NCBI GenBank assembly: GCA_002338445.1
Contig: DDII01000015.1
Coordinates: 1-40,344 of the forward strand
DNA: 40,344 nucleotides
Direction of reading: 5' to 3'
From: Cellvibrionales bacterium UBA1854
Lineage (GTDB): Bacteria > Pseudomonadota > Gammaproteobacteria > Pseudomonadales > Porticoccaceae
The notes beneath the pieces were generated by a model. The model was not told the origin of the DNA, made no database searches, and was given only the letters and a program-made list of their open reading frames with translations. The position numbers and the translations under genes are program-made. Positions 26,577-34,968 of the stretch are shown here, in pieces; position 1 is the stretch's first letter, and every line of letters begins with the position of its first letter.

Positions 26577-27403
26577 AACTTATTTTTAGATCTACCATTC
26601 TGGTCCATCGTAAACACCAAGAGCAGATGTGAACTACGATCTAATAGTGCGCTTGGAGCAACCTCAACTGACATGAAAACAGATCCGGTTATATCCTGAA
26701 TCTTTACGACTTTCCCAACCGGATATCCGGCCGGATATCGGCCTCCCAACCCAGAACTAAGAAGCTGATCGCCCAGTTTTATATCAGCGGTTGGCGATAC
26801 ATGACGAAGTGTCAAGCGCTGATAGTCTGCTCTACCCTCAGCGATCGAGCGAACTCCATTTCTAAGAACTTTAACAGGAAGAGCATGTCTGGCATCAGTG
26901 ATCAGAAGTACTACGCTGTGGTGGTCGTAAACCCTGATTAATTGCCCCATCAGTCCTTCTGAATCGAGCACTGGCTGACCAACATAAGCCCCATTTTGTG
27001 CTCCCTTATCAATGGTGATTGTATGTCGCTGTATAGTCGGCGAAATACCAATCACTTTAGTCAAAAGGATTCTATCAACCAAAAGCTCGGAGGCATTCAA
27101 CAACTGCATTAGTCGTAAATTTTCAGTTGCCAACTCAGATAATCTTTGAAGCCTACCTCGATAAATCACTATTTCTTGCTTGAGTTGCTCATTCTTTTCA
27201 ATAAGCTCAGATTTTCCGACTAAGTTATCCTCACCCCACTCCAACACGTTACCTGGGATAGTGGTGAGCCAGTATAATGGCCTCATGAGTTGATCAATAA
27301 CAACCCTTGCAGGCTTAAACCAGTCAGTAGACTGATCAACCATCATCAAGCCTGTAGAGAGCAAGGCAAGGATTAAGATTTGGCGAAGGAGAGGTGAGTA
27401 CAA
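26573..27403 (-). CDS. mreC: MreC, rod-shape periplasmic scaffold
   Basis: Bitopic elongasome protein that activates PBP2/RodA in the periplasm. The 276-residue product has an N-terminal membrane helix (about 8-24), a coiled-coil stretch around NLVGKSELIEKNEQLKQEI to RLMQLLN (about 60-105), then the beta domain with GISPTIQRHTITIDKGAQNG, PVLDSEGLMGQL and SSGLGGRYPAGYPVGKV. The start is TTG at 27403, with AGGTAAG about six bases upstream; no ATG is available near the membrane helix. It lies 66 bases after mreB and overlaps mreD. Confidence 0.94.
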   Translation of the reverse strand: MYSPLLRQILILALLSTGLMMVDQSTDWFKPARVVIDQLMRPLYWLTTIPGNVLEWGEDNLVGKSELIEKNEQLKQEIVIYRGRLQRLSELATENLRLMQLLNASELLVDRILLTKVIGISPTIQRHTITIDKGAQNGAYVGQPVLDSEGLMGQLIRVYDHHSVVLLITDARHALPVKVLRNGVRSIAEGRADYQRLTLRHVSPTADIKLGDQLLSSGLGGRYPAGYPVGKVVKIQDITGSVFMSVEVAPSALLDRSSHLLLVFTMDQNGRSKNKL

Positions 27404-27469
27404 TGCGTCTTACCTATCTAAAATGCCAGAACAAAGCGCGCTCAGTACAAAACAATAAAAAAAGCTATA

Positions 27470-28525
27470 CTAAATTTCATGCGTTAGAGACTCCAGTCTG
27501 TGAGTGCTCATGAGATCTAATGCCTCACCACCGCCTCGAGCAACGCAAGTCAATGGATCCTCTGCGAGAATAACAGGAAGGCCCGTCTCAGAACTTAGCA
27601 ACCGATCTAAATCTCGTAGCAACGAACCTCCTCCTGTCAAAACAATACCCGTATCAGCAATATCAGAAGCTAACTCAGGAGGCGACTGCTCAAGCACACG
27701 CTTAACAGCAGTTACAATGCCTGATAAAGGCTCCTGCAGCGACTCTAAAATCTCTTCACTATTAAGAGTGAAACTGCGGGGCACTCCCTCTGCTAAATTT
27801 CTTCCCCTGACATCGATTTCTCTTGCATCGTCAGATAAGAAAGCAGTGCCTACTTCAATCTTTACGCGTTCCGCAGTGCTGTCCCCAATTACACTTCCGT
27901 ATTTACGCCGAACAAAATTTACTATGGCTTCATCAAAACGATCACCTCCAATCCTAACAGAGTCGGAGAAAACCACTCCATTTAAAGAAAGTATCGCTAT
28001 TTCTGTTGTACCACCACCTATGTCTACAACCATAGAGCCCACCGCATCCTCGACAGGGAGCCCTGCGCCGATGGCGGCTGCCATTGGCTCCTCGATAAGA
28101 AAAACCTCACGGGCGCCGGCGCTAAATGCAGACTCTTTGATTGCACGTTTTTCCACTTCGGTTGCCATACACGGTACACAAATTAAAACTCTTGGACTTG
28201 GAGGCAAGAAGCTTTTTGTAATGGCAGCTGAGTGCACCTTCTTTATAAAATGTTGCAACATTTTTTCTGTCACTTGAAAGTCAGCGATCACCCCGTCTTT
28301 TAAAGGTCGAATGGCTGTGATATTACCGGGGGTCCTTCCCAACATTCGTTTCGCATCAATACCAACAGCCTCAACTATTTTCTGCCCTAAATAGTGTCGG
28401 ATAGCTACTACAGAGGGTTCATTCAACACTATACCCTTCTCACGAACATAAATTAGAGTATTCGCGGTTCCCAAATCAATAGATAAATCGCTAGAAAAAA
28501 AACCTCTTATTTTTTTTAAAACCAT
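27470..28525 (-). CDS. mreB: MreB, actin-like rod-shape cytoskeleton protein
   Basis: Forms membrane-attached filaments that organise peptidoglycan elongation. The 351-residue product has the actin-fold motifs: phosphate-1 LSIDLGTANTLIYV, connect-1, phosphate-2 GSMVVDIGGGTTEIAILS and adenosine motif IVLTGGGSLLRDLD. The amphipathic N-terminal start MVLKKIRGFFS is as in the family. ATG at 28525 (AGGG upstream) is favoured over TTG at 28534. It is the first gene of mreBCD-maf and diverges from gatCAB, as in Pseudomonas. Confidence 0.97.
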   Translation of the reverse strand: MVLKKIRGFFSSDLSIDLGTANTLIYVREKGIVLNEPSVVAIRHYLGQKIVEAVGIDAKRMLGRTPGNITAIRPLKDGVIADFQVTEKMLQHFIKKVHSAAITKSFLPPSPRVLICVPCMATEVEKRAIKESAFSAGAREVFLIEEPMAAAIGAGLPVEDAVGSMVVDIGGGTTEIAILSLNGVVFSDSVRIGGDRFDEAIVNFVRRKYGSVIGDSTAERVKIEVGTAFLSDDAREIDVRGRNLAEGVPRSFTLNSEEILESLQEPLSGIVTAVKRVLEQSPPELASDIADTGIVLTGGGSLLRDLDRLLSSETGLPVILAEDPLTCVARGGGEALDLMSTHRLESLTHEI

Positions 28526-28619
28526 GTTTTGCAACCCTATAAAAAACGAATGAACAGCGGCGACATGTTCCGTTAAGCAAAATTGAAGATAACAGCGGGA
28601 AAGTTGCAGCGCAAGCCGA

Positions 28620-28681
28620 TAGTGCCGTTTAACATTATTTTTTATGTCTTCCGACTACTTTTAGTGCCGTCTAGTACCGTC
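28620..28681. repeat. Three copies of TAGTRCCGTY in the mreB-gatC intergenic region
   Basis: TAGTGCCGTT (28620-28629), TAGTGCCGTC (28662-28671) and TAGTACCGTC (28672-28681), the last two in direct tandem. The 280-base divergent spacer otherwise holds only promoters. The copies could be operator sites, but no known regulator is matched. Confidence 0.4.
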
Positions 28682-28763
28682 CCAATTGATCGACGAGAAA
28701 ACAAAAAGTTTTATTTGACAACTCATCAAAAGAATTTTCACGTCTAATAGAACCCTTTAGATG

Positions 28764-28772
28764 TGTTATAAT
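28764..28772 (+). promoter_or_regulatory. Extended -10 promoter element for gatCAB
   Basis: TGTTATAAT fits the sigma-70 extended -10 consensus TGnTATAAT exactly. It lies 33 bases before the gatC ATG, giving a plausible short leader. A TTGACA at 28715-28720 is too far upstream to be its -35 element, but an extended -10 does not require one. Confidence 0.55.
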
Positions 28773-28805
28773 ATAAATATCCATAATTTCACGCGAGGCA
28801 AACTT

Positions 28806-29093
28806 ATGAAATTAAAAAGGGAAGACGTAACACAACTCGGAGTATTGGCAAAATTGGCCATCGATGAAAATACGATAAGCGATGTTAAGTCTAGGTTAGA
28901 AAATGTCCTTGAGTTGGTAAACCAGTTACAAACTGCTGATACCGTGAATATTGAACCGATGGCCCATCCGCAACAAGGTTTTCAGCCTTTACGTGAAGAT
29001 CAAATAACAGAAGAAAATGATCAAAAAGCGTTTCAAAAGTTGAGTAAAGATGTCCATAACGATCTTTACTTGGTACCTAAAGTAATTGAATAA
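28806..29093 (+). CDS. gatC: Aspartyl/glutamyl-tRNA amidotransferase subunit C
   Basis: Stabilising subunit of GatCAB, which converts Glu-tRNA(Gln) and/or Asp-tRNA(Asn) to the amide forms. The 95-residue product shows the family pattern KLKREDVTQLGVLAKLAIDE, the middle VNQLQTADTVNIEPMAHP and the C-terminal LYLVPKVIE. ATG at 28806 is preceded by GAGG at eight bases; the frame is open 15 codons upstream, but that start would sit on the promoter. First gene of gatCAB, divergent from mreB. Confidence 0.95.
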   Translation: MKLKREDVTQLGVLAKLAIDENTISDVKSRLENVLELVNQLQTADTVNIEPMAHPQQGFQPLREDQITEENDQKAFQKLSKDVHNDLYLVPKVIE

Positions 29094-29105
29094 TAGGGCC
29101 TCGTC

Positions 29106-30560
29106 ATGCATGACATGTCAATAGCATCCCAAATCCAAGCATTAAAGACACGTGAATTCTCATCTTCAGAGCTCACTCAGCATTATTTAGATCGTATTAA
29201 AAGGCTAAATCCTATTTTTAATGCTCTAATAACTGTTACCGAAGAAAAAGCATTAGATAGCGCAAAAAAAGCTGATCGAGCACTGAATGGTGACAATAAT
29301 AATGAACTTTGCGGTATACCAATCGTGCACAAGGATATTTTTTGTACGCATGGGGTTAGAACTAGTTGCGGTTCGAAAATGCTGAACGATTTTGTACCTC
29401 CCTATGACGCAACTGTTGTAAAAAACTTGGATGAAGCAGGCACAATTATGCTTGGAAAGGCCAACATGGACGAATTTGCAATGGGCTCCTCCAATGAAAC
29501 CAGTTTTTATGGGTCAGTGAAAAATCCTTGGGACATTTTGAGGGTTCCAGGAGGATCATCAGGAGGATCTGCAGCAGCCGTCGCTGCTCGGATGACACCA
29601 GCAGCAACCGCCACAGATACTGGTGGTTCCATACGCCAGCCTGCTGCACTCTGCGGAGTTACCGGTCTAAAACCAACTTATGGGCTTGTCTCGAGGTGGG
29701 GTATGATCGCGTTCGCCTCAAGTTTGGACCAAGGAGGTCCAATTGCAAGAACTGCTGAAGACTGCGCCATATTGCTAAATGCTATGGCGAGTTTTGATCA
29801 TCGTGATTCTACTTCATTGAGGTTGCCTGAAAAAAATTACAAAGACGGAATCAATCGATCCATATCCGGTTGCAGGATCGGTATTCCAAAAGAATATTTT
29901 ACTCGCTCACTAAACCCCAATGTAGAGGCAACCGTCTTTGAAACGCTCAAAGTACTTACAAATTTGGGAGCAATATTAGTCGACATTAGCCTTCCAAATA
30001 CCAAATTATCAGTCCCAGCTTATTATGTTATTGCACCGGCGGAGGCATCAGCAAACTTAGCTCGATTTGACGGCGTTAGGTATGGACATCGCTGCGAAAA
30101 TCCAAAAAGTCTGGAAGACTTGTATTGCCGCAGCAGAGCAGAGGGCTTCGGCGAGGAAGTGCAGCGGAGAATATTAATCGGCACTTATTGTCTTTCGGCT
30201 GGGTACCATGACGCGTATTACAGAAAAGCGCAGCAAGTTCGAAATTTAATAAAGCAAGACTTTACAGAGTCTTTCTCCAAAGTTGATGTTATAGTGAGTC
30301 CCACTTGCCCAACGCCCGCATTTAAGTTTGGCGAGAAAAGTGATGACCCTGTTAAAATGTACTTGGAAGACATTTACACAATAGCAACAAATTTAGCAGG
30401 CCTGCCAGGAATGTCTATTCCATGCGGTTTTGTTGATCAAAATCCCGTAGGCTTACAACTGATCGGTGACTATTTACAAGAGACTCGTATTCTCAACATT
30501 GCACACTGCATCCAAAGGGAGACAGATTGGCATAAACTTTCACCAAAAGAGCCATCGTGA
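29106..30560 (+). CDS. gatA: Aspartyl/glutamyl-tRNA amidotransferase subunit A
   Basis: Glutaminase subunit of GatCAB, of the amidase-signature family. The 484-residue product has the Ser-cisSer-Lys triad: Lys76 (IPIVHKDIFC), Ser151 (RVPGGSSGGSAAAVAAR) and Ser175 (DTGGSIRQPAALCG). The GLKPTYGLVSRWG segment and the C-terminal LPGMSIPCGF are also typical. ATG at 29106 has AGGG upstream; ATG at 29115 is an alternative. It lies 12 bases after gatC and shares its last base with gatB. Confidence 0.97.
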   Translation: MHDMSIASQIQALKTREFSSSELTQHYLDRIKRLNPIFNALITVTEEKALDSAKKADRALNGDNNNELCGIPIVHKDIFCTHGVRTSCGSKMLNDFVPPYDATVVKNLDEAGTIMLGKANMDEFAMGSSNETSFYGSVKNPWDILRVPGGSSGGSAAAVAARMTPAATATDTGGSIRQPAALCGVTGLKPTYGLVSRWGMIAFASSLDQGGPIARTAEDCAILLNAMASFDHRDSTSLRLPEKNYKDGINRSISGCRIGIPKEYFTRSLNPNVEATVFETLKVLTNLGAILVDISLPNTKLSVPAYYVIAPAEASANLARFDGVRYGHRCENPKSLEDLYCRSRAEGFGEEVQRRILIGTYCLSAGYHDAYYRKAQQVRNLIKQDFTESFSKVDVIVSPTCPTPAFKFGEKSDDPVKMYLEDIYTIATNLAGLPGMSIPCGFVDQNPVGLQLIGDYLQETRILNIAHCIQRETDWHKLSPKEPS

Positions 30561-32032
30561 TGCGCTGGGACACAGTAATTGGTCTTGAAATCCACGTTCA
30601 ACTTTTAACTGTCACAAAAATATTTTCCGGCGCTAGCACTCTTTTTGGAGCAAAACCTAATAGTCAAGCATGTGCTGTTGATCTAGCTATGCCAGGAACA
30701 CTCCCAGTCCTTAATTCTAAAGCAGTTGATCATGCAATTATGCTCGGGCTCGCTATAAATGCAGAAATCCCAACCATATCAGTTTTCGAGCGAAAAAATT
30801 ACTTTTACCCTGACCTTCCTAAAGGTTACCAAACCACGCAATTAGAGCGGCCAGTTATTGGTAAAGGTAAAATACCAATTGTTTTGGAAGACGGAACCAT
30901 CAAGGAAATAAGAATTCATCATGCTCACCTCGAGGAAGATGCTGGAAAATCGTTGCACTCGGGAGATTTTGATTCGGACCTCTCTGGCATCGATCTAAAT
31001 CGGGCTGGCATTCCGCTGATTGAAATAGTCACAGAGCCCGATTTATCGAGCGCAACCGAAGCAGTAATCTTCGCAAAAAAGCTGCACAGTCTCGTAACTT
31101 CATTAGGAATTTGCGATGGACGAATGGCGGAGGGATCTCTCCGCTTTGATGTGAATGTTTCAGTTCGACCAAACGGTACTAATGAGCTCGGTACACGTAC
31201 TGAAACGAAAAACCTCAATTCATTCAAATTTATGGAGGAGGCAATTTTATTGGAAGTCGATAGGCAAATCGACATCCTAGAAAATGGAGGATCTGTAATA
31301 CAAGAAACCAGACTCTACAATGGAGAGACAAAGACTGGGTATTCAATGCGAAGTAAAGAAGAGGCCAACGACTACCGATACTTTCCGTGCCCCGATTTAC
31401 TTCCAGTTGCGATCAATAAATCTTACCTTAAAAAAATCCGAAAAAAATTACCTGAATTGCCTGACGAAAGATCAACTCGATTAGTTGCTGAATATGGTAT
31501 TGGCACATCTGAAGCTAATTTACTCGCTGCAACTAAAGAAATATCTGAATATTTCGAAACTGTGGCAATTACATCAGAGAACTCAAACCAAGCCGCAAAT
31601 TGGACGCTTGGAGAGTTAATGAGTCGCTTAAACACTGCGAACTTGCCAATTATAGAAAGTCCTGTTTCTGCAGAGGAGTTGGGAGTGCTAATTAGGCGTA
31701 TTTGTGACAACACTATTTCTGGAAAAATCGCAAAACAGGTCTTGGATGCTATTTGGAAAGGTGAGGGAACTACAGACGTCATTATTAAAGAGCGAGGTTT
31801 CAAACAACTAACAGATACCAAGGCTCTGAATAAGATAGTAACTTCCGTAATATCTGACAATCCTAAAATGGTATCCGATTTTATCAACGCAGACCCTCAA
31901 CGTCGTAAAAAGAAGCTGGGCGGCCTAATGGGACAGATTATGAAACGATCTAAGGGCCAAGCAGATCCAAAGCGAGCAAATGATCTTTTATCCCATAAAT
32001 TGCACGAAATAATAAACGGAGAGAGTAATTAA
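30560..32032 (+). CDS. gatB: Aspartyl/glutamyl-tRNA amidotransferase subunit B
   Basis: tRNA-binding and kinase-like subunit of GatCAB that activates the misacylated tRNA and receives ammonia from GatA. The 490-residue product begins WDTVIGLEIHVQLLT and has the family signatures FYPDLPKGYQ, HLEEDAGKS, DLNRAGIPLIEIVTEPD, RFDVNVS and TKNLNSF. The C-terminal YqeY-like tail includes KKLGGLMGQIMKRSKGQADP. The stop of gatA and the ATG overlap as TGATG. A GTG one codon earlier is possible. Gammaproteobacteria with GatCAB typically use it for Asn-tRNA. Confidence 0.97.
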   Translation: MRWDTVIGLEIHVQLLTVTKIFSGASTLFGAKPNSQACAVDLAMPGTLPVLNSKAVDHAIMLGLAINAEIPTISVFERKNYFYPDLPKGYQTTQLERPVIGKGKIPIVLEDGTIKEIRIHHAHLEEDAGKSLHSGDFDSDLSGIDLNRAGIPLIEIVTEPDLSSATEAVIFAKKLHSLVTSLGICDGRMAEGSLRFDVNVSVRPNGTNELGTRTETKNLNSFKFMEEAILLEVDRQIDILENGGSVIQETRLYNGETKTGYSMRSKEEANDYRYFPCPDLLPVAINKSYLKKIRKKLPELPDERSTRLVAEYGIGTSEANLLAATKEISEYFETVAITSENSNQAANWTLGELMSRLNTANLPIIESPVSAEELGVLIRRICDNTISGKIAKQVLDAIWKGEGTTDVIIKERGFKQLTDTKALNKIVTSVISDNPKMVSDFINADPQRRKKKLGGLMGQIMKRSKGQADPKRANDLLSHKLHEIINGESN

Positions 32033-32339
32033 TTAAGCAAAACTCAAATTACCGATTTTGAGAAGTTAGCATTATGAATATCTAGCAAAGTTTCATAAAC
32101 ATACCTAAGTTTGTCTTCCAAACCGCAAATAACATAAGTATCTTAGTGTTTACTTCAACAAACTGGGTGATTCATCTTATAGTCTTCGAAAAACTTAAAA
32201 TAGTTATTTATTTTCAACTGCTTAACAAATCTAATAAGTCAGCACTTATAATCTTTGTTATGCTAATATGATAAATAGTAAAGACAGATGTATTAATCAC
32301 CCTTAAGGAGCTGTTACATCAGACATACAGGAGTTGTTA
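32033..32339. other. Intergenic leader between gatB and the first bactofilin gene
   Basis: This 307-base stretch is AT-rich and I see no gene in it. A small hairpin CTCAAA/TTTGAG (32043-32062) follows the gatB stop but lacks a T-run. A candidate promoter lies in its second half and is listed separately. CAGGAG just before 32340 is a good ribosome site for the next gene. Confidence 0.5.
32222..32252 (+). promoter_or_regulatory. Candidate sigma-70 promoter for the bactofilin-ParA genes
   Basis: TTAACA (32222-32227) and TATAAT (32247-32252) are spaced by 19 bases, slightly wide. A second weaker extended -10 (TGCTAATAT) lies at 32261-32269. Either would start a transcript reading into the bactofilin gene at 32340. 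Confidence 0.35.
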
Positions 32340-32765
32340 ATGACAGAAACAGAACAAGAATTCGAATTTTATGTAGGTCCTGCCACTCATTTGGAAGGAG
32401 CGTCGCTTGCAATTGACGGAACAGCAAGAATAGATGGCAAGATTGTGGGAAAAGTCTCGGTTAAACATCTTATTGTTGGAGTAGGAGGGGTCGTTCAGGG
32501 AGATATTTCAGGTGAGACGGCAACTATAGAGGGCACTGTAGAAGATACTCTGTCACTTACGGGAAAACTTACCGTGTGCGCGTCGGGTAGGATTCGAGGG
32601 AAAATTCAATACGGCGCATTACAAACGGAAGAGGGCGCTAAGCTTGTTGGAGAAATAACCACTGATTGGGATCAAGATCTTGGACAGCCAGTGGTGTCCA
32701 GTCGTTTAGAGGCATTTAACGCAGGTGCAACCATGTCGGGCGATGGCCAAACACTGGAAACGTGA
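32340..32765 (+). CDS. Bactofilin-family polymer-forming cytoskeletal protein (copy 1)
   Basis: Bactofilins form nucleotide-free beta-helical filaments that act as membrane-associated scaffolds for cell-wall enzymes or chromosome-segregation proteins. The 141-residue product has the short hydrophilic N terminus and the central beta-solenoid pattern with G-x-(I/V) repeats: LAIDGTARIDGKIVGKVSVK, IVGVGGVVQGDISGETATIEG, KLTVCASGRIRGKIQYG and LQTEEGAKLVGEIT. ATG at 32340 has GGAG eight bases upstream; TTG at 32334 is in frame but less likely. It is followed after 39 bases by a ParA-like gene on the same strand. A second bactofilin lies on the opposite strand at 35684-36151. Confidence 0.88.
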   Translation: MTETEQEFEFYVGPATHLEGASLAIDGTARIDGKIVGKVSVKHLIVGVGGVVQGDISGETATIEGTVEDTLSLTGKLTVCASGRIRGKIQYGALQTEEGAKLVGEITTDWDQDLGQPVVSSRLEAFNAGATMSGDGQTLET

Positions 32766-32804
32766 TCGTTCTGCTAAATTTAGGCAAAGACTGATGTAAT
32801 AGAT

Positions 32805-33563
32805 ATGATCCCAGGCCAAGCACTCAGATCAGCAGCAAGGCCCAAAACCGTCATCTTTGGTAATTCAAAAGGTGGCGTGGGCAAAAGCACGTTGGCCCTT
32901 TTGATGGCCCTTGGACTGGCCACTCGTCACAGGGATGCTAGTGTAAAATTAATTGATTTGGACCCACAAGGAACCAGCAGTAATTCATTACAAAGGTTCT
33001 GTGATCAAAGATTCTCGGTGATACAAGGCACCACACTGCGTTATGATGATGGATCTCCTAACAACGAAAATATTCTCAAGCAAATAGAAAAAGAACGGTT
33101 AAATAACTTTAAAAAACGCTTTGTTGTGCTTGATGGAGCAGCTGGGCACCAACCTAACAATAGTGCGTTTCTTCATCATTGTGACATGATGCTGATCCCT
33201 ACTTCAGTAAGCGACGCCGATATTTATGCCACGCGAAGTTATATCTCTGGGCTACACGCACTTTTCAGTGCACGTGGCAACAGACAACGGGCCGCGAGCC
33301 CAGTTTTAGTTATTCTCCCCAACCTGGTCGACAGCCGAGAGGAATTTAATGAACTCCGACATGCGCTCTCTAAAGAGCAAGCTTACTTGGGAAAACCCCT
33401 TTATTATTCTCCGGCGTTCAGACGAGCATTCCGAGAGCAGCGTGATGACCAAAATATTCGTATCATATTTAATCAAACACAACCTTATACTCTTTGGCTT
33501 ACAAGCTTGGTCACGCAATCTCACCGACTTGACAAAAAACCCGAAAAACTATTTCAACTTTAA
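32805..33563 (+). CDS. ParA/MinD-like P-loop ATPase
   Basis: A 252-residue ATPase of the ParA/MinD (SIMIBI) class. It has the deviant Walker A KGGVGKST (22-29) with signature Lys22 and P-loop Lys27, and LIDLDPQGTSSNSL (switch I, Asp51). The Walker B-like strand FVVLDGAAGHQ has Gly where ParA proteins usually have Thr/Cys-Pro. The segment ILPNLVDSREEFNELRHAL resembles the ParA helix after the base-binding strand. No parB and no parS-like repeats are visible, so it is not a standard chromosome-partition pair. Its place behind a bactofilin suggests it positions or is positioned by the filament; this is inference. The ribosome site is weak. Confidence 0.82.
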   Translation: MIPGQALRSAARPKTVIFGNSKGGVGKSTLALLMALGLATRHRDASVKLIDLDPQGTSSNSLQRFCDQRFSVIQGTTLRYDDGSPNNENILKQIEKERLNNFKKRFVVLDGAAGHQPNNSAFLHHCDMMLIPTSVSDADIYATRSYISGLHALFSARGNRQRAASPVLVILPNLVDSREEFNELRHALSKEQAYLGKPLYYSPAFRRAFREQRDDQNIRIIFNQTQPYTLWLTSLVTQSHRLDKKPEKLFQL

Positions 33564-33628
33564 ACAATAAAACCTTCTAGAAATGAATGGCATACATTTG
33601 CTGTACTTACACGTGAGAACATTTAAAA

Positions 33629-33796
33629 ATGCAAAAAAAGCGGAATTTTCCACAAAAAATTTGTAAGATTTGTAATCTCCCTTTTTCATGGAGGAAAAAA
33701 TGGAAGAAAAACTGGCCGCAAATACGTTACTGTTCACAACGATGTAGAAATCAATCCCGACTGAGAAATTTACCTAACAGGACGTCATTAACATAA
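33629..33796 (+). CDS. DUF2256 small zinc-ribbon-like protein
   Basis: A 55-residue protein with the DUF2256 pattern: four cysteines (Cys12, Cys15, Cys35, Cys39) as CKIC and CSQRC around the aromatic-basic core FSWRKKWKKNW, then RYCSQRC. The spacing and the W-R-K-K-W core are diagnostic for this family, whose function is unknown. It is very basic and probably binds one zinc and perhaps nucleic acid (inference). In other genomes I recall DUF2256 genes near photolyase/cryptochrome and flavin-oxidoreductase genes; here a flavoprotein gene follows after 26 bases. The ribosome site GTGAG is about eleven bases upstream. The gene is easily overlooked because of its size. Confidence 0.8.
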   Translation: MQKKRNFPQKICKICNLPFSWRKKWKKNWPQIRYCSQRCRNQSRLRNLPNRTSLT

Positions 33797-33822
33797 ATCA
33801 AGAAGAAAAAAATTTGCCTTCA

Positions 33823-34791
33823 ATGGTCGATATTCTGGTCATTGGCGCTGGTTTAGCGGGCCTATCCGCAGGTAAAAAGCTAGCTGATAAGGGATATCAG
33901 GTGTTAGTTGTGGACAAAGGGAAATCGGTTGGAGGGAGACTTGCGAGCCGTTCACTGGAATCTGCCAGCTTTGATTATGGCGCTCAATTTATGACCGCCA
34001 AAGACCCAAGATTTCTCGACCAAGTAAATATCTGGGTCTCTAACGGAACTGCAGAGTTATGGTTCAGAGGATATCCTGGACGGTCCGAAAATTATAAAAG
34101 ATGGCGGGGAGTACCCAACATGAAAGAGCTTGCGAGGAGCTTAGCAGGCGCGCTAAACATAAATACCGCAAGACATGTACTAAGAATAACTTTGCAGCAA
34201 GGCCTTTGGAGAGTTGATTTTAAAGACGGTAGTGTGATCTGCGCTAATAATATCCTTCTTACCCCGCCTGTGCCACAATCTCTGGAAATAATTGACCGAG
34301 GTAATACAAAACTCAGTCAAGATCAACGGTTTAGATTACAACAGTTGACGTATGATCCATGCATCGCAATGTTGGCCCTACTTGAAGGACCAAGTAAAAT
34401 TATTTCCCCCGGGATATTAATTCCTAATAGTGATGATATAGACTGGATTAGCGATAACATGAAGAAAGGAGTGTCCCAAATACCATCTGTCACAATTCAC
34501 GCTTCTTCCGACTTCAGTAAAACACATTTCAATGAGGATAGCGATGAAGTGGGCAGAAAGATAATTAAACTCTCAAAATCGATGCTTGGAGTCGCTGTCA
34601 AACATTTTGCCATACATAGATGGCGTTACAGTAAACCCAAATATGTGGACGCAGAACGTTTTATGCTGATTCAGAATAATCCAACTCTCATCATTGCAGG
34701 GGACGCTTTTGCAGGACCACGGGTCGAGGGGGCTTTTCTATCAGGATGCTCTGCCGCCGAGGCGCTTATCGCACACTTCGAACAGTATTAG
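33823..34791 (+). CDS. FAD/NAD(P)-dependent oxidoreductase, renalase-like
   Basis: A 322-residue flavoprotein with an N-terminal Rossmann FAD site (ILVIGAGLAGLSAGKKLADKG), the acidic end of strand 2 followed by KSVGGRLASR, and FDYGAQFMTAKDPRF. The C-terminal FAD motif is LIIAGDAFAGPRVEGAFLSG with SAAEALI. This pattern fits the bacterial renalase-like amine-oxidase branch of the GR2 family. The substrate cannot be told from sequence. ATG at 33823 was chosen over an in-frame TTG at 33814 because it puts the FAD strand at the usual distance. It is coupled in position with the DUF2256 gene. It faces a convergent gene across 177 bases with no clear terminator. Confidence 0.85.
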   Translation: MVDILVIGAGLAGLSAGKKLADKGYQVLVVDKGKSVGGRLASRSLESASFDYGAQFMTAKDPRFLDQVNIWVSNGTAELWFRGYPGRSENYKRWRGVPNMKELARSLAGALNINTARHVLRITLQQGLWRVDFKDGSVICANNILLTPPVPQSLEIIDRGNTKLSQDQRFRLQQLTYDPCIAMLALLEGPSKIISPGILIPNSDDIDWISDNMKKGVSQIPSVTIHASSDFSKTHFNEDSDEVGRKIIKLSKSMLGVAVKHFAIHRWRYSKPKYVDAERFMLIQNNPTLIIAGDAFAGPRVEGAFLSGCSAAEALIAHFEQY

Positions 34792-34968
34792 GCAAAAAGT
34801 TATTAAAGTCCGGTAAGCATAAAATTGATCTACGATGGTTAAAAGGTCAAATTACATTGAGTAATGAATGATTTTCCCGAAAGAAGTTTCTGCCGTAACC
34901 CAAAGTTGATTACTCCGGATGATTCAATAATAAAAAACACTAATAATCGATTACTTTTCAAAAACTAC

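Noticed and set aside
27504..28277. A 257-codon open frame on the plus strand, opposite mreB
   Set aside because: It lies wholly antisense to an unmistakable mreB, has low-complexity Ser/Thr/Pro composition typical of an antisense frame, and no recognisable domain.
28715..28720. Perfect TTGACA considered as the -35 of the gatCAB promoter
   Set aside because: It is 46 bases from the TATAAT at 28767, and no acceptable -10 lies 16-18 bases downstream of it.
33598..33813. parS-like or iteron repeats near the ParA-like gene
   Set aside because: No inverted repeat resembling the parS consensus and no tandem repeat is visible; the gap instead encodes the DUF2256 protein.
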